A stretch of DNA of 64,000 nt. It comes from Oscillospiraceae bacterium (GTDB taxonomy: Bacteria; Bacillota; Clostridia; Oscillospirales; Ruminococcaceae). Below are positions 18,144-26,911 of the stretch, one piece after another. The notes below the pieces were generated by a model, which was not told the DNA's origin, did not search any database, and saw only the letters and a list, made by a program, of their open reading frames with translations. A program made the translations under genes and the position numbers. Positions within the stretch are counted from its first letter, which is position 1; the number at the start of each line of letters is the position of its first letter. Location: assembly GCA_017828975.1 (NCBI GenBank), contig JAGAJN010000024.1, forward strand, positions 1 through 64,000, given 5' to 3'.

Positions 18144-18854
18144 TTAAAGTGATTTCTTGGCGATCTGACCGGCATTTCGGGGATATTTTGCCGATGTCGA
18201 TGATAACTTGCTAATTACCGCAAGTATCCTTTTATCTCCGCACGGAAGAGAATAATCAACAGTTTTTTCTATCCTTCCGCCTAATAATTTAACAGCATTC
18301 TCCCCCGCAGAAATATCCTCATTAGGACCTTTCATAGCTAAAAAATATCCGCCGACTTTAACAAAAGGCATGCAATATTCTGCTAAAACAGGCAGCGGAG
18401 CAACAGCTCTTGCCACAGCGAAATCAAATTTCTCTCTTAGCTGCTGGTCCCTTCCTCCATCTTCGGCTCTGGAGTGTATGCAGGTGAATTCTGAGCGTGT
18501 GATTTCTGCAGCCTCCTTCAGAAAATTCACTCGTTTCGCAAGACTGTCCAATAGTGTCATCTGAATATCGTCACGATAAAGCTTCATTGGGACTCCGGGA
18601 AATCCTGCGCCTGTTCCGACATCTATGACTGAAGCATTGTCGGGTATCGTGACCATTGTCATAGGCAGCAAGCTATCAAGGATATGTTTTTCACTTATAC
18701 CCTCACTATCTGTTATTCCTGTCAGGTTCATTACCTTATTTTTTTCCACAAGAAAGTCTGTAAATTTGTTGAATTTATCGTAAGCTTCTTCTGTCAATTC
18801 TAAATTATTGTCCGAAAATACATTTTTCATTTTTTCAAATTCTATAATCAACAT
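18144..18854 (-). CDS. rsmG: 16S rRNA (guanine527-N7)-methyltransferase RsmG
   Basis: The enzyme has 236 residues and methylates G527 of 16S rRNA using S-adenosylmethionine. The Rossmann SAM motif VIDVGTGAGFPGVPMKL is at about 90-106, followed by LLDSLAKRVNFLKE and FDFAVARAVAPL. The N-terminal NKVMNLTGI motif is typical. AGGAGA stands 5 nt before the ATG. It lies downstream of mnmG, in the conserved mnmE-mnmG-rsmG-noc-soj-parB origin cluster. Confidence 0.95.
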   Translation of the reverse strand: MLIIEFEKMKNVFSDNNLELTEEAYDKFNKFTDFLVEKNKVMNLTGITDSEGISEKHILDSLLPMTMVTIPDNASVIDVGTGAGFPGVPMKLYRDDIQMTLLDSLAKRVNFLKEAAEITRSEFTCIHSRAEDGGRDQQLREKFDFAVARAVAPLPVLAEYCMPFVKVGGYFLAMKGPNEDISAGENAVKLLGGRIEKTVDYSLPCGDKRILAVISKLSSTSAKYPRNAGQIAKKSL

Positions 18855-19016
18855 AACATCTCCTAAACTAAAAATAAATTGAAATTACAATTTCAGTAAG
18901 TTTTATTATATATCTATTTATGCAAATATTTGAAGTGTGTATATTTCTGTTTTATATTTCCAATTATAATATTTTTCTATTATATAACAACCGGTATTCT
19001 ATTACAAATCAAGTCA

Positions 19017-20891
19017 TTAATTCTTATGTGCCGCCAACCAAATAAGCAGTACCGAAACATCAGCAGGTGACACACCCGAAATTCTGGAAGCCTGACCAAT
19101 ATTCTCAGGCTGTATCTTGTTTAATTTTTCGTACGCTTCAAGACTTAATCCGCCTATCTCATGGTAATCAAAATTCAAAGGAAGCTTTTTTGTTTCAAGA
19201 GTTTTCATCTGTTCAGCCTGCATGATCTGGCGGTCAATATACCCCTCATACTCGATTTTTAACTGTGCCTGCTCCCAAACTTCATAAGGAAGATCGGGGC
19301 GCTCAGGATCAAACGGTGCAAGGTCAGTATATGAGATCTGCGGCCTTCTGATAAGATCAGCCATCTTAACACCCGTCTTAATCGCAGATGTACCCTTCGC
19401 CTCAAGCATTGCATTAAGCTCAGCAGTCGGACTTATAGTTACCTTGCGAATACGGCTGACTTCTTTTTCGATGAGTTCTTCCTTCTTAAGGAAAGCATTA
19501 TATCTCTCCTCGCTTATCAAACCGATCTCATGACCGATTGCAGTCAGACGTTCATCAGCATTATCCTGACGAAGCAGCAGCCTGTACTCACTCCTGGAAG
19601 TCATCATACGGTACGGGTCGGAGCAGCCCTTGATAACAAGATCATCTATCAAAGTTCCAATATAAGACGACATTCTGGTGAGCGAGATAAGCTCCTTGCC
19701 GTGAGCACGCCTTGCAGCGTTGATTCCAGCGATAAGTCCCTGAGCGGCGGCTTCTTCGTACCCCGATGTTCCGTTGAACTGTCCCGCACCGAAAAGTCCG
19801 CCGATTTTTTTGAATTCCAGAGTATTTCTCATCTGAAGCGGATCAACACAGTCATATTCGATTGCATAAGCATTTCGCATAACTTCGACATTTTCCAAAC
19901 CTTTTATAGTCCGTAGAAAAGCAAGCTGCACATCTTCGGGAAGCGATGACGACATTCCCTGCAAATAATATTCATCTGTCCCCAAACCCATAGGCTCAAT
20001 AAAAAGCTGATGCCTTGGCTTATCGGAAAATCTCACTATTTTGTCCTCAATAGACGGACAGTATCTAGGTCCAACACCATGAATCCTGCCCGAATACATA
20101 GGCGAACGATGGATATTCTCCCGAATCACCTTGTGAGTTTCCTCATTGGTATAGGCAATATAACAAGAAGCAATATTTTCCATTTTGTCACGATCGGACT
20201 CAAAAGAGAAAGGCTGAATGAAATCATCACCGTCCTGGCGCTCCAGAATATCAAAATTAACGCTTCTCTTGTGAACACGTGACGGCGTTCCTGTCTTGAA
20301 ACGGCGAAGTTCTATCCCCAGCTTTTCAAGGCTATCGGACAATTCCTTTGCAGGCAGCGCAGAATCGGGACCGCTCTCATAGGAAACATCGCCCACATGG
20401 ATAAGCCCGTTCAGATAAGTACCTGTCGCAACGATCACGCACTTGACCTTATACTCGGCACCAAGCTTTGTGACAACGGCAGAGACCTGCCCATTTTCCG
20501 CCTTTATCTCACATATTTCTGCCTGCTTTATGTCAAGATTTTCCTGATTCTCGCAGACCTTTTTCATATGATTGTGATATTTCACCCTGTCGATCTGCGC
20601 CCGCAGGCTATGGACAGCAGGACCTTTTCCAAGGTTCAGCATACGGCTTTGGATAAAGCAAGCGTCGGCAGCCTTGCCCATTTCACCTCCGAGAGCGTCA
20701 ATTTCACGCACCAAATGACCTTTTGCAGTTCCGCCGATGGAAGGATTGCAGGGCATATTTGCGATTTGATCCAGCGATATAGTAAAAAGCGCAGTCTTTG
20801 CACCCAATCTTGCGGAAGCCAGAGCAGCCTCAACCCCAGCATGACCTGCGCCAATGACCGCAACATCGTATTCACCCATAAAATAAGACAT
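19017..20891 (-). CDS. mnmG: tRNA uridine-34 carboxymethylaminomethyl enzyme MnmG
   Basis: The protein has 624 residues. With MnmE it installs the cmnm5 group at wobble U34 of tRNAs. The FAD-binding GAGHAGVEAALASARLGA is near the N-terminus; GGTAKGHLVREIDALGG and GTPSRVHKRS are family signatures; the helical C-terminal domain (ASRISGVSPADVSVLLIWL) binds MnmE and tRNA. The start ATG 20891 (MSYFMGEYDV) is preferred over upstream in-frame codons because GAGGAGA lies 6 nt before it. Confidence 0.96.
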   Translation of the reverse strand: MSYFMGEYDVAVIGAGHAGVEAALASARLGAKTALFTISLDQIANMPCNPSIGGTAKGHLVREIDALGGEMGKAADACFIQSRMLNLGKGPAVHSLRAQIDRVKYHNHMKKVCENQENLDIKQAEICEIKAENGQVSAVVTKLGAEYKVKCVIVATGTYLNGLIHVGDVSYESGPDSALPAKELSDSLEKLGIELRRFKTGTPSRVHKRSVNFDILERQDGDDFIQPFSFESDRDKMENIASCYIAYTNEETHKVIRENIHRSPMYSGRIHGVGPRYCPSIEDKIVRFSDKPRHQLFIEPMGLGTDEYYLQGMSSSLPEDVQLAFLRTIKGLENVEVMRNAYAIEYDCVDPLQMRNTLEFKKIGGLFGAGQFNGTSGYEEAAAQGLIAGINAARRAHGKELISLTRMSSYIGTLIDDLVIKGCSDPYRMMTSRSEYRLLLRQDNADERLTAIGHEIGLISEERYNAFLKKEELIEKEVSRIRKVTISPTAELNAMLEAKGTSAIKTGVKMADLIRRPQISYTDLAPFDPERPDLPYEVWEQAQLKIEYEGYIDRQIMQAEQMKTLETKKLPLNFDYHEIGGLSLEAYEKLNKIQPENIGQASRISGVSPADVSVLLIWLAAHKN

Positions 20892-20911
20892 ATCTATTCT
20901 CCTCAACAAAA

Positions 20912-20927
20912 TGTTCCACGTGAAACA
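20912..20927. promoter_or_regulatory. parS: parS site 3
   Basis: TGTTCCACGTGAAACA, an exact match to the B. subtilis parS form, in the 41-bp gap between mnmE and mnmG and in opposite orientation to sites 1 and 2. Confidence 0.92.
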
Positions 20928-20932
20928 TTTCT

Positions 20933-22306
20933 TTACTTTCCAACACAAAAATGCGAAAATACTTCGTTGACCACATTTTCTGTTGCCCGTTCACCCGTCA
21001 GTTCAAGCAGATAATTCAAGGCATTGTCCAGAACAACATTGACCGCATCAAGCGTATAACCTAAGTTCAGTGTTTCCAGAGCCGCATTTATCTCGGATAA
21101 TGCGTTGTAACATGCCACCCTCTGTCGCTCATTGGAAATGACAGCACCATTCAGATCAACGTTGTCAAGCAAAAATATCTCCCTAACAGCAGCTTCGATA
21201 ATCGCAGCCGAGTTTCCGTCATTGGCAGAAATTGTAACTGTTTTAAGAAATCTACCCTCCATAAACTGCCAATCCTCGGTAGTGCCCTTGTCGGATTTGT
21301 TTATGACGGCAAGGATTTTCTCAGAAACATCAGCCTGTGAAAGCAGCTCGATCAATCTCTGATCGTCCGTGTCCGGCGGACAGCTTCCATCAAAAACCGC
21401 AATTATAAGCGAAGCCCCGCCCAGCCGTTCGACTGCCTTCCGAACGCCGAAATTCTCCACAACGTCCTTGGTGGAATGAATACCCGCCGTGTCCGCCAAA
21501 CGCAAAGTAATGTCCCCCAAGCGAACACTTTCCTCAACAATATCCCGTGTTGTCCCGGCAATATCGGTCACAATACTCCGTTCGCAGCCGCTTAGAAGGT
21601 TCATCAAAGTGGATTTACCCACATTAGGCTTGCCCACAATGCACGTATCAATTCCGTTTTTCAGGATAATTCCCGAATTATAGGTTTCCAGAATGTTTGA
21701 AAGCTCACCGCTCAGTTCGGACAATTCCGCAGCCATAGCAGCTTCGGACACCTCCGCAATGTCCTCCTCGGGATAATCCACCCAAGCCGCACAGCTGCCG
21801 AGAAGGGTTTGCAGCCTGTCCGAAACGGACTTTATACTTTTGAAAAGCTTGCCATCTCTCAGCGAAACAGCGCACTTATGAGCCGCCTTACCCTCTGCGG
21901 AGATAATATCCATAACGCCCTCCGCCTGAGTAAGGCTGAGTTTCCCGTTAAGGAACGCTCTTTTCGTGAATTCTCCCGCCTGAGCAGGGACGGCACCGCT
22001 TGCCAAAACTGCCTGCAGAACGCTGTCCGCAACGAAAACACCTCCGTGACAGGAGATCTCGCAAACGTCCTCCCCCGTGTAGGAATGGGGAGCGCGGAAA
22101 ACCGTAAGAATACCGTCGTCCAGCTTACCGCCGCAGCCGTCACCGATAATTCCGTAAGCGCAGGTGTAGCCTTCCATCTCGGAAACAGCCTTGCCGTAGG
22201 GCTTGAACACCTTCTCAGCGCACTTTATGGCACCGTCCCCGCTGATACGGATAACGGCAATTCCTCCCGCAGCACGGGGAGTAGATATTGCAGCAGCAGT
22301 AACCAT
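20933..22306 (-). CDS. mnmE: tRNA modification GTPase MnmE
   Basis: The protein has 457 residues. It has an N-terminal tetrahydrofolate-binding domain (GGIAVIRISGDGA, SYTGEDVCEISCHGG), a helical domain, and an inserted G domain with G1 GKPNVGKS, G3 DTAG (LADTAGIHST) and G4 NKSD. It ends in the family's CxGK motif (CVGK), whose cysteine and lysine are conserved. It acts as a complex with MnmG, encoded directly downstream. GGAGGAT precedes the ATG. Confidence 0.96.
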   Translation of the reverse strand: MVTAAAISTPRAAGGIAVIRISGDGAIKCAEKVFKPYGKAVSEMEGYTCAYGIIGDGCGGKLDDGILTVFRAPHSYTGEDVCEISCHGGVFVADSVLQAVLASGAVPAQAGEFTKRAFLNGKLSLTQAEGVMDIISAEGKAAHKCAVSLRDGKLFKSIKSVSDRLQTLLGSCAAWVDYPEEDIAEVSEAAMAAELSELSGELSNILETYNSGIILKNGIDTCIVGKPNVGKSTLMNLLSGCERSIVTDIAGTTRDIVEESVRLGDITLRLADTAGIHSTKDVVENFGVRKAVERLGGASLIIAVFDGSCPPDTDDQRLIELLSQADVSEKILAVINKSDKGTTEDWQFMEGRFLKTVTISANDGNSAAIIEAAVREIFLLDNVDLNGAVISNERQRVACYNALSEINAALETLNLGYTLDAVNVVLDNALNYLLELTGERATENVVNEVFSHFCVGK

Positions 22307-22348
22307 TGTTTATCCTCCATAAATCTCAAAACATCTAAATAAATTATT

Positions 22349-22386
22349 ACAAAAACAAAAGGCTGCTTCGATGAAACAGCCTTTAT
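22349..22386 (-). terminator. Terminator between jag and mnmE
   Basis: On the minus strand, AAAGGCTG and CAGCCTTT form a stem followed by TGTTTTTGT. It lies just after the jag stop and separates the rpmH-jag transcript from mnmE. Confidence 0.72.
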
Positions 22387-22409
22387 CATCTGCCTATCGA
22401 CAGAAAGAA

Positions 22410-23213
22410 TCAAATATCAATTTTACCGTAAAGCTCGCCGATCATGGAATCCTCGGGCTTCGGCTTCTTATAATCCTTCTCAAAAGAGGTCTTAGCCATG
22501 TCGAAGGAGCGAGGAACGGGCTTGGAATCGCCTCTGCCCTTGCCGTAACCGCCCTTGCGCTTGTTATCGAAGCGCTTGCCGCCTCTCTGCTCTCTCTTGG
22601 GAGGATTTGTGCAGGAAATAACGACCTTTCTGTAAGGCTCCTCGCCTGTGGAATGGGATGAAACGCCCTCGATCTCGGAAACAGCGGAGTGAATGATGCG
22701 TCTTTCGTAGGGGTTCATAGGCTCAAGAACGGTAGTCCTGCCTGTACGGAGAACGGTCTTGGAGATCTTAACAGCCAGCTCCTCAAGAGTAGCCTTTCTC
22801 TTCTCACGATAACCGCAGGAATCCACGCTGACACGGTAATAATCCTTGTCGGAGCGATTGCAGACCATAGAAGCGAGATACTGTATAGCGTCCAGAGTTT
22901 CGCCGCGTCTGCCGATAACGGTACCGGAGGTATCGCCGACGATCTCAATAAGGCAGCCGTCCTCGGAGGGAGTGACATTCAGCTCAGCCTCAACGCCCAT
23001 GCCCTTGAGGATACCTCTGATATAATCAGCGGCAACATCGCATCTTTCGGGCTCAAAGCTTGCCTGAACTTTCGCCTCGCCCTTAGTGAAAAACAGCGTT
23101 TTCTTGGGCTCTTCAAGTATTTCAAAGGTAATCTTGGACTCATCTGCGCCGAAGAACTTAACAGCCTCTGCCTTGGCTTCTTCGATTGTTTTTCCTGTAA
23201 AAATCTCGGTCAT
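22410..23213 (-). CDS. jag: RNA-binding protein Jag/KhpB
   Basis: The protein has 267 residues and has the three-part Jag layout: an N-terminal Jag domain (TGKTIEEAKAEAVKFFGADE), a KH domain with the GXXG loop VIGRRGETLDAIQYLASM, and an R3H domain (MNPYERRIIHSAVSEIEGVSSHSTGEEPYRKVVI; the R-x3-H motif is visible). A basic low-complexity tail follows. Jag/KhpB pairs with KhpA to bind RNA and affects cell division and envelope genes in Firmicutes. It is encoded directly after yidC, as usual. Confidence 0.93.
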   Translation of the reverse strand: MTEIFTGKTIEEAKAEAVKFFGADESKITFEILEEPKKTLFFTKGEAKVQASFEPERCDVAADYIRGILKGMGVEAELNVTPSEDGCLIEIVGDTSGTVIGRRGETLDAIQYLASMVCNRSDKDYYRVSVDSCGYREKRKATLEELAVKISKTVLRTGRTTVLEPMNPYERRIIHSAVSEIEGVSSHSTGEEPYRKVVISCTNPPKREQRGGKRFDNKRKGGYGKGRGDSKPVPRSFDMAKTSFEKDYKKPKPEDSMIGELYGKIDI

Positions 23214-23236
23214 AAGAATTAACTCCTTTCAACGGA

Positions 23237-24388
23237 TCATTCGTCATCGGTATATTCATCGCCGTATTTTTCCGCCTGTCTGCGTCGTGCCTCGGCGATA
23301 ATTTTACTTTCCAGCTCTTTCTGCTTTGCCTTAGAAAGCTTGATATCCTGGGCTTTTTTCTCGGAATCAGCCTTTGCGCTTTCGGGTAACTTGCCCTGAG
23401 CCTTCATCTGTTCAAGCTGCTGCTGATACATCATCTGCATCATATTCGGCTTATTTTTCTTCTTGGCGTTGTCCTTTTTGATAAGCTCGGCAACGTATTC
23501 GGGGGTATAGATCTTGTTCAGAACGATGGTCTGAATAAGGCTGACGATCGAAGAGATTATCCAGTAAAATCCGATACCTGCGGGCAGGCTGTACGCAAAG
23601 AATACGGAAACAAGGGGCATTGTGTACAGCATAATGTTCATACTCGTCATAGACGGATTTGCTGCGGAATCGGGGTTCTGCTTTTTCATTCTTACCTGGG
23701 AATAGATAGTGATGATAAGCTGAAAAAGACCGGAAAGAATGGGTATAAGGATAAGAGCGACAGTCTGTGCGGGAGTGATGCCCATAAGAGCCTTCTGCTC
23801 GGCGTCGAAGGCATACTGCGGAACAAGTCCCAGATCGAGTCCGAGGAAGGTATTGTTGAAATCTGCCAGCTTTTCGGTCAGCTCGGGAAGCTCGGCAAGC
23901 TTATCGGGGTCTGTCTGAAAAAGCTTGATAATAAACAGCTCGGGACGGCTTGTGAAGTTATTTCCCTCGCTTGCGAAATACTCCTTTGCGATCTCGGTAG
24001 CCCTAGCCAGAACGTCCTTATTTACACGGAGAATGTGGGTAATAGGGCGGTAAACAACGTCGATGATACCGAAAAGGAAGGGAAACTGAATAAGCGCCGT
24101 GGAGCAGGAGGACATAGGATTGATATTCTCCTCCGCATAGAGCTTCATAGTTTCCTCGTTGAGCTTCTCCTGATTGTTTCCGTACTGTTTTTTCAGACGC
24201 TCCAGCTTAGGGTTAAGCGCCTGGAGAGCAGCGGTAGACTTCTGCTGCTTAATGGAAAAGGGGAAGAGTATCAGTCTTACGATAAGGGTAAAAATTATAA
24301 TGGAAACGCCGTAATTTTTTACGATCGAATAAATGAGCCACATAATGAAGCCCATAGGGTAGCCGCAAATTTTGCCAATTAAACCCAT
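23237..24388 (-). CDS. yidC: Membrane protein insertase YidC/SpoIIIJ
   Basis: The protein has 383 residues with five hydrophobic helices of the YidC/Oxa1 core. The conserved hydrophilic-groove arginine lies in the IIIFTLIVRLILFPFSIKQQKS helix, followed by the coiled-coil hairpin LKKQYGNNQEKLNEE. ATG 24388 (MGLIGKICGY) is chosen over the longer frame because GGAGGTAACA precedes it. There is no lipobox cysteine after a signal peptide, unlike B. subtilis SpoIIIJ. The C-terminal tail is long and highly charged, which may help in ribosome contact. Confidence 0.95.
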   Translation of the reverse strand: MGLIGKICGYPMGFIMWLIYSIVKNYGVSIIIFTLIVRLILFPFSIKQQKSTAALQALNPKLERLKKQYGNNQEKLNEETMKLYAEENINPMSSCSTALIQFPFLFGIIDVVYRPITHILRVNKDVLARATEIAKEYFASEGNNFTSRPELFIIKLFQTDPDKLAELPELTEKLADFNNTFLGLDLGLVPQYAFDAEQKALMGITPAQTVALILIPILSGLFQLIITIYSQVRMKKQNPDSAANPSMTSMNIMLYTMPLVSVFFAYSLPAGIGFYWIISSIVSLIQTIVLNKIYTPEYVAELIKKDNAKKKNKPNMMQMMYQQQLEQMKAQGKLPESAKADSEKKAQDIKLSKAKQKELESKIIAEARRRQAEKYGDEYTDDE

Positions 24389-24501
24389 TGTTACCTCCGA
24401 ACAGACGGTATTTTTCAATACTATCCGTATAAATTAAAAACTTTAATACAATTAATATAATAATCGGGAAAAATCAGCCCGTTATTTTCGTTATCAAACG
24501 C

Positions 24502-24747
24502 CTAATTTTTAGGCTTCTTAAAGAAGTAAAATTCATCGGGAACGTAATCCACACCACCGGGGTTGAAAGGGTTACACCTTAACAGCCGCCTGACAGTCAG
24601 ATACCCGCCCTTAATGAACCCGAACCGTTCCACCGCAATAAGAGCATACTTTGAACAGGTCGGATAAAAACGGCAGCAGGGCGGAAAAAGCCCCGAAATG
24701 AACCGTCTGTAAAATTTTATCAAAAGCAATAGAAGCTGTTTCATCAT
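24502..24747 (-). CDS. yidD: Membrane protein insertion efficiency factor YidD
   Basis: The protein has 81 residues. The family signature [27 protein letters not shown] is complete, with its cysteines, followed by [17 protein letters not shown]. YidD is a small membrane-associated protein that assists YidC. It overlaps the rnpA stop by 4 bp and is probably translationally coupled. Confidence 0.95.
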   Translation of the reverse strand: MMKQLLLLLIKFYRRFISGLFPPCCRFYPTCSKYALIAVERFGFIKGGYLTVRRLLRCNPFNPGGVDYVPDEFYFFKKPKN

Positions 24748-25124
24748 TTTTTATGATTTTTGCCGCCCTTGTTACGGGGCTTGAAAGCGTCGGGATCATT
24801 CATTTTCGGGATAAGCCGTCTGCGGAAAAACGACGCTATTTCGTAGCTTTTGCACTCCGCGGCACCTTTTCTGGCGCACACAACGATGTCAAAACCGATA
24901 GGCATCAAAAGCTCACATTCACGGTAAGCTTGTCTGATGACACGCCTTGCCCTGCTTCTTTTTACAGCATTTCCCATTTTTTTACCTGTGGAAATGCCAA
25001 TACGATTTACAGGGAGTTTATTTTTACGAAAATATACCAGACAGTTATTATCCGAAACTGCCGCACCTTTGTTATAAAGAGCAAGGAAATCCTTATTTTT
25101 GTTGATTTTAACGGTAAAAAGCAA
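24744..25124 (-). CDS. rnpA: Ribonuclease P protein component
   Basis: The protein has about 126 residues. It binds the catalytic RNA of RNase P, which matures tRNA 5' ends. The family motif [23 protein letters not shown] is present. The start is uncertain: TTG 25124 gives the typical N-terminus [13 protein letters not shown], whereas the longer GTG 25133 or GTG 25163 frames add hydrophobic residues not typical of RnpA. No strong ribosome binding site distinguishes them. Confidence 0.92.
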   Translation of the reverse strand: MLFTVKINKNKDFLALYNKGAAVSDNNCLVYFRKNKLPVNRIGISTGKKMGNAVKRSRARRVIRQAYRECELLMPIGFDIVVCARKGAAECKSYEIASFFRRRLIPKMNDPDAFKPRNKGGKNHKK

Positions 25125-25245
25125 AGGAAGCACCGTCCCGAATATTCTAAAAAATAAGACCACAAACCAAAGTTGCGGCCATAGTTGTCAATGGGTGGAA
25201 ACGCCGTAGCCGAAACCGCAGGACGCGGCTCGGCGGCGAATCTGA

Positions 25246-25380
25246 TTAGTGAGTGAGTCTGGCTCTGCCCTTAGCGCGTCTGCGTGCCAGCACCTTGCGG
25301 CCGTTTCTTGTAGCCATACGCTTCATAAAGCCGTGCTCTTTCTTTCTGTGGAGCTTCTTAGGCTGATAAGTTCTCTTCAA
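25246..25380 (-). CDS. rpmH: 50S ribosomal protein L34
   Basis: The protein has 44 residues ([20 protein letters not shown], then [20 protein letters not shown]). It starts at TTG 25380 with GGAGGG upstream. It is the first gene of the rpmH-rnpA-yidD-yidC-jag cluster that conventionally sits next to dnaA. Confidence 0.97.
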   Translation of the reverse strand: MKRTYQPKKLHRKKEHGFMKRMATRNGRKVLARRRAKGRARLTH

Positions 25381-25466
25381 AACAATTCCCTCCTTTTATT
25401 TTCAGAAACCGACGGGGGACACCCGCCGAACTCAATTAATGCTTACAAATATCCTTGCAATTATTT

Positions 25467-25496
25467 AGTATAGCCTATTTCAGGTGGTTCTGTCAA
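25467..25496 (-). promoter_or_regulatory. rpmH promoter
   Basis: On the minus strand, TTGACA (25491-25496) and TATACT (25467-25472) are separated by 18 bp, about 85 nt upstream of the rpmH start. Confidence 0.75.
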
Positions 25497-25879
25497 GTAT
25501 TTTTTCAAAAAAATATTCTAAAAACCTATGAAAAAATCGTTTTCGGGGATTTACACAAAACTATTTGTATATTTTTACAGTATTATACTATCTATTAATT
25601 TTTACCATTATTACAATTTGTATAGTACCATATAAATTAACCTAATTGTAAAATAAACAATCACCATTCAACTATAATACTATCCGTAAAATACATTTTA
25701 ATTATACTATTTGATTATTTTATTTTTATGAGATTTAGTTACTATTTGTAATATTACTTTGTAATTCTCCTGTTAGTTAAGTTATAGATAATACTTTTCG
25801 TATATTCTCCCACAAATAGTACCATCTGTTTCGTTTGTCGTTCTACTGACAGTTTAGTAATTGCCGATTTCTACTAAAT

Positions 25880-26400
25880 GTGAAGTGTGAAAAACTGCAT
25901 TTAGTGTGAAGAGTGAAAAGTGGAAAGTGAAATTATTAGTGTTGAGTGATGAAAGTTGAGAGTTGAATTTTATGTGAAGTGCGAAAAGTGAAGTTTTTCT
26001 GTTAATCCAACAAAAGCCCGTCCCGCAGTTACGCACTTTTTTCGGATTTCAGCAAAATCAGCAAAATCGGCAAAATCAGCAAAATATCAAACTCACAAAT
26101 CCCACAAACAAATAGTAACAACACAAACAAACACAAATTAGCATAAAAAATCAACCATATCCTCTCACAAAATGTAAAGCAGGGTAAATAGGGCTAAATA
26201 AAAGGGAAGGGTGAGTGCAAATTCTTCCTAGCGGAATAATTAGGGGGAACCGATAGGGGCGGGGGAAACTCCCTGCTTTGCGTTAGGGTTTGTTGTGTCC
26301 CATTGCATTTTTGCATTGCCCATATAGGTTCCCCCTCTGCGGGAGTTGCGCAAAATTAGAGAGGTCACTTAGGTGGTGTCGCCAAAAGAAAGTAGGACAG
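25880..26400 (+). repeat. Dispersed intergenic repeat, copy A (upstream of dnaA)
   Basis: This is similar in order and sequence to 44996-45411. Shared blocks run from the GTGGAAAGTGAAATT heptads through GCAAAATATCAAACTCACAAA and ATGTAAAGCAGGGTAAA to TGTCGCCAAAAGAAAG. The best-conserved core, 26243-26356, is bounded by GGGGGAACC and GGTTCCCCC, able to form a 9-10 bp closing stem. The core is nearly identical in both copies except for an extra 14 nt or so in copy A after GTGTCCC. Confidence 0.75.
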
Positions 26401-26678
26401 GCGGGAAAAGTCGGTATTTGCGCCACTGCGGGTAGTTTGCGAGTTTACCGATTTGTGACTTTTCACCGCCTTTGTGTGACGAAAGTCGAAAAACGTGAAC
26501 GTTTTTCTCTTTCTGTTGGGAGATTGTGGCTTTACTCCTGCCTTATTGTTAGCTTTTCTTGTAAGGCTTGGTTTCTATTGATGTTTGGTAAATTCTCTTT
26601 ATGGGCTTTTCTTTTGATTGTTCTGTCGGTTTGATACCTTTTATGTAAGAACTTTTGTAATTGTTAATTACGGATTTC

Positions 26679-26725
26679 GCTCTCTGCGGAGAGCGACCAG
26701 CCCTTCCTAGCGTCGAAGGGCTGGA
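26679..26725. repeat. Two adjacent strong hairpins upstream of dnaA
   Basis: CGCTCTC/GAGAGCG with a TGCG loop (26680-26697) is immediately followed by CCAGCCCTTC/GAAGGGCTGG with an 8-nt loop (26698-26725). Neither has a clean T-run directly after it. T-rich tracts follow 25-45 nt later. Confidence 0.6.
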
Positions 26726-26834
26726 TCCCAAGACGCTTTTGATGCCTGCGGCGCTTTTTCTTTTTTTCTTTTTGCCTGCGCACGCTTTTTTTGCTTTCCA
26801 ATTTTCCTCCTTGTTTTTTGTCCAATTTTAATAC

Positions 26835-26863
26835 TTGATTTCACAATCATTTTCTGTTATAAT
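26835..26863 (+). promoter_or_regulatory. dnaA promoter
   Basis: TTGATT (26835-26840) and TATAAT (26858-26863) are 17 bp apart, with an extended -10 TG at 26855-26856. The start codon of dnaA is 48 nt downstream of the -10. Confidence 0.75.
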
Positions 26864-26911
26864 ATTATTATCTATTACATATTCACTGCCGAGAAAGGGG
26901 AAGTCAAAAAA

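Larger units (their letters stand above)
25500..26830. other. Gene-free region between rpmH and dnaA
   Basis: No gene is supported in this 1.3 kb. It holds AT-rich sequence with repeated ACTATTTGTA-like motifs (25550-25810), a heptad-like repeat of GTGAAGAGTG and GTTGAGAGTTGAA type (25878-26000), four tandem CAGCAAAAT-like units (26045-26085), a dispersed structured repeat also found near recG, and strong hairpins at 26488-26507 and 26679-26725. This is the usual position of the first half of a bipartite oriC, but no consensus DnaA box was found. Confidence 0.6.

Noticed and set aside
26290-26634. 114-codon frame upstream of dnaA
   Set aside because: It runs through the dispersed structured repeat and hairpins; the same frame is not kept in the second copy near recG.
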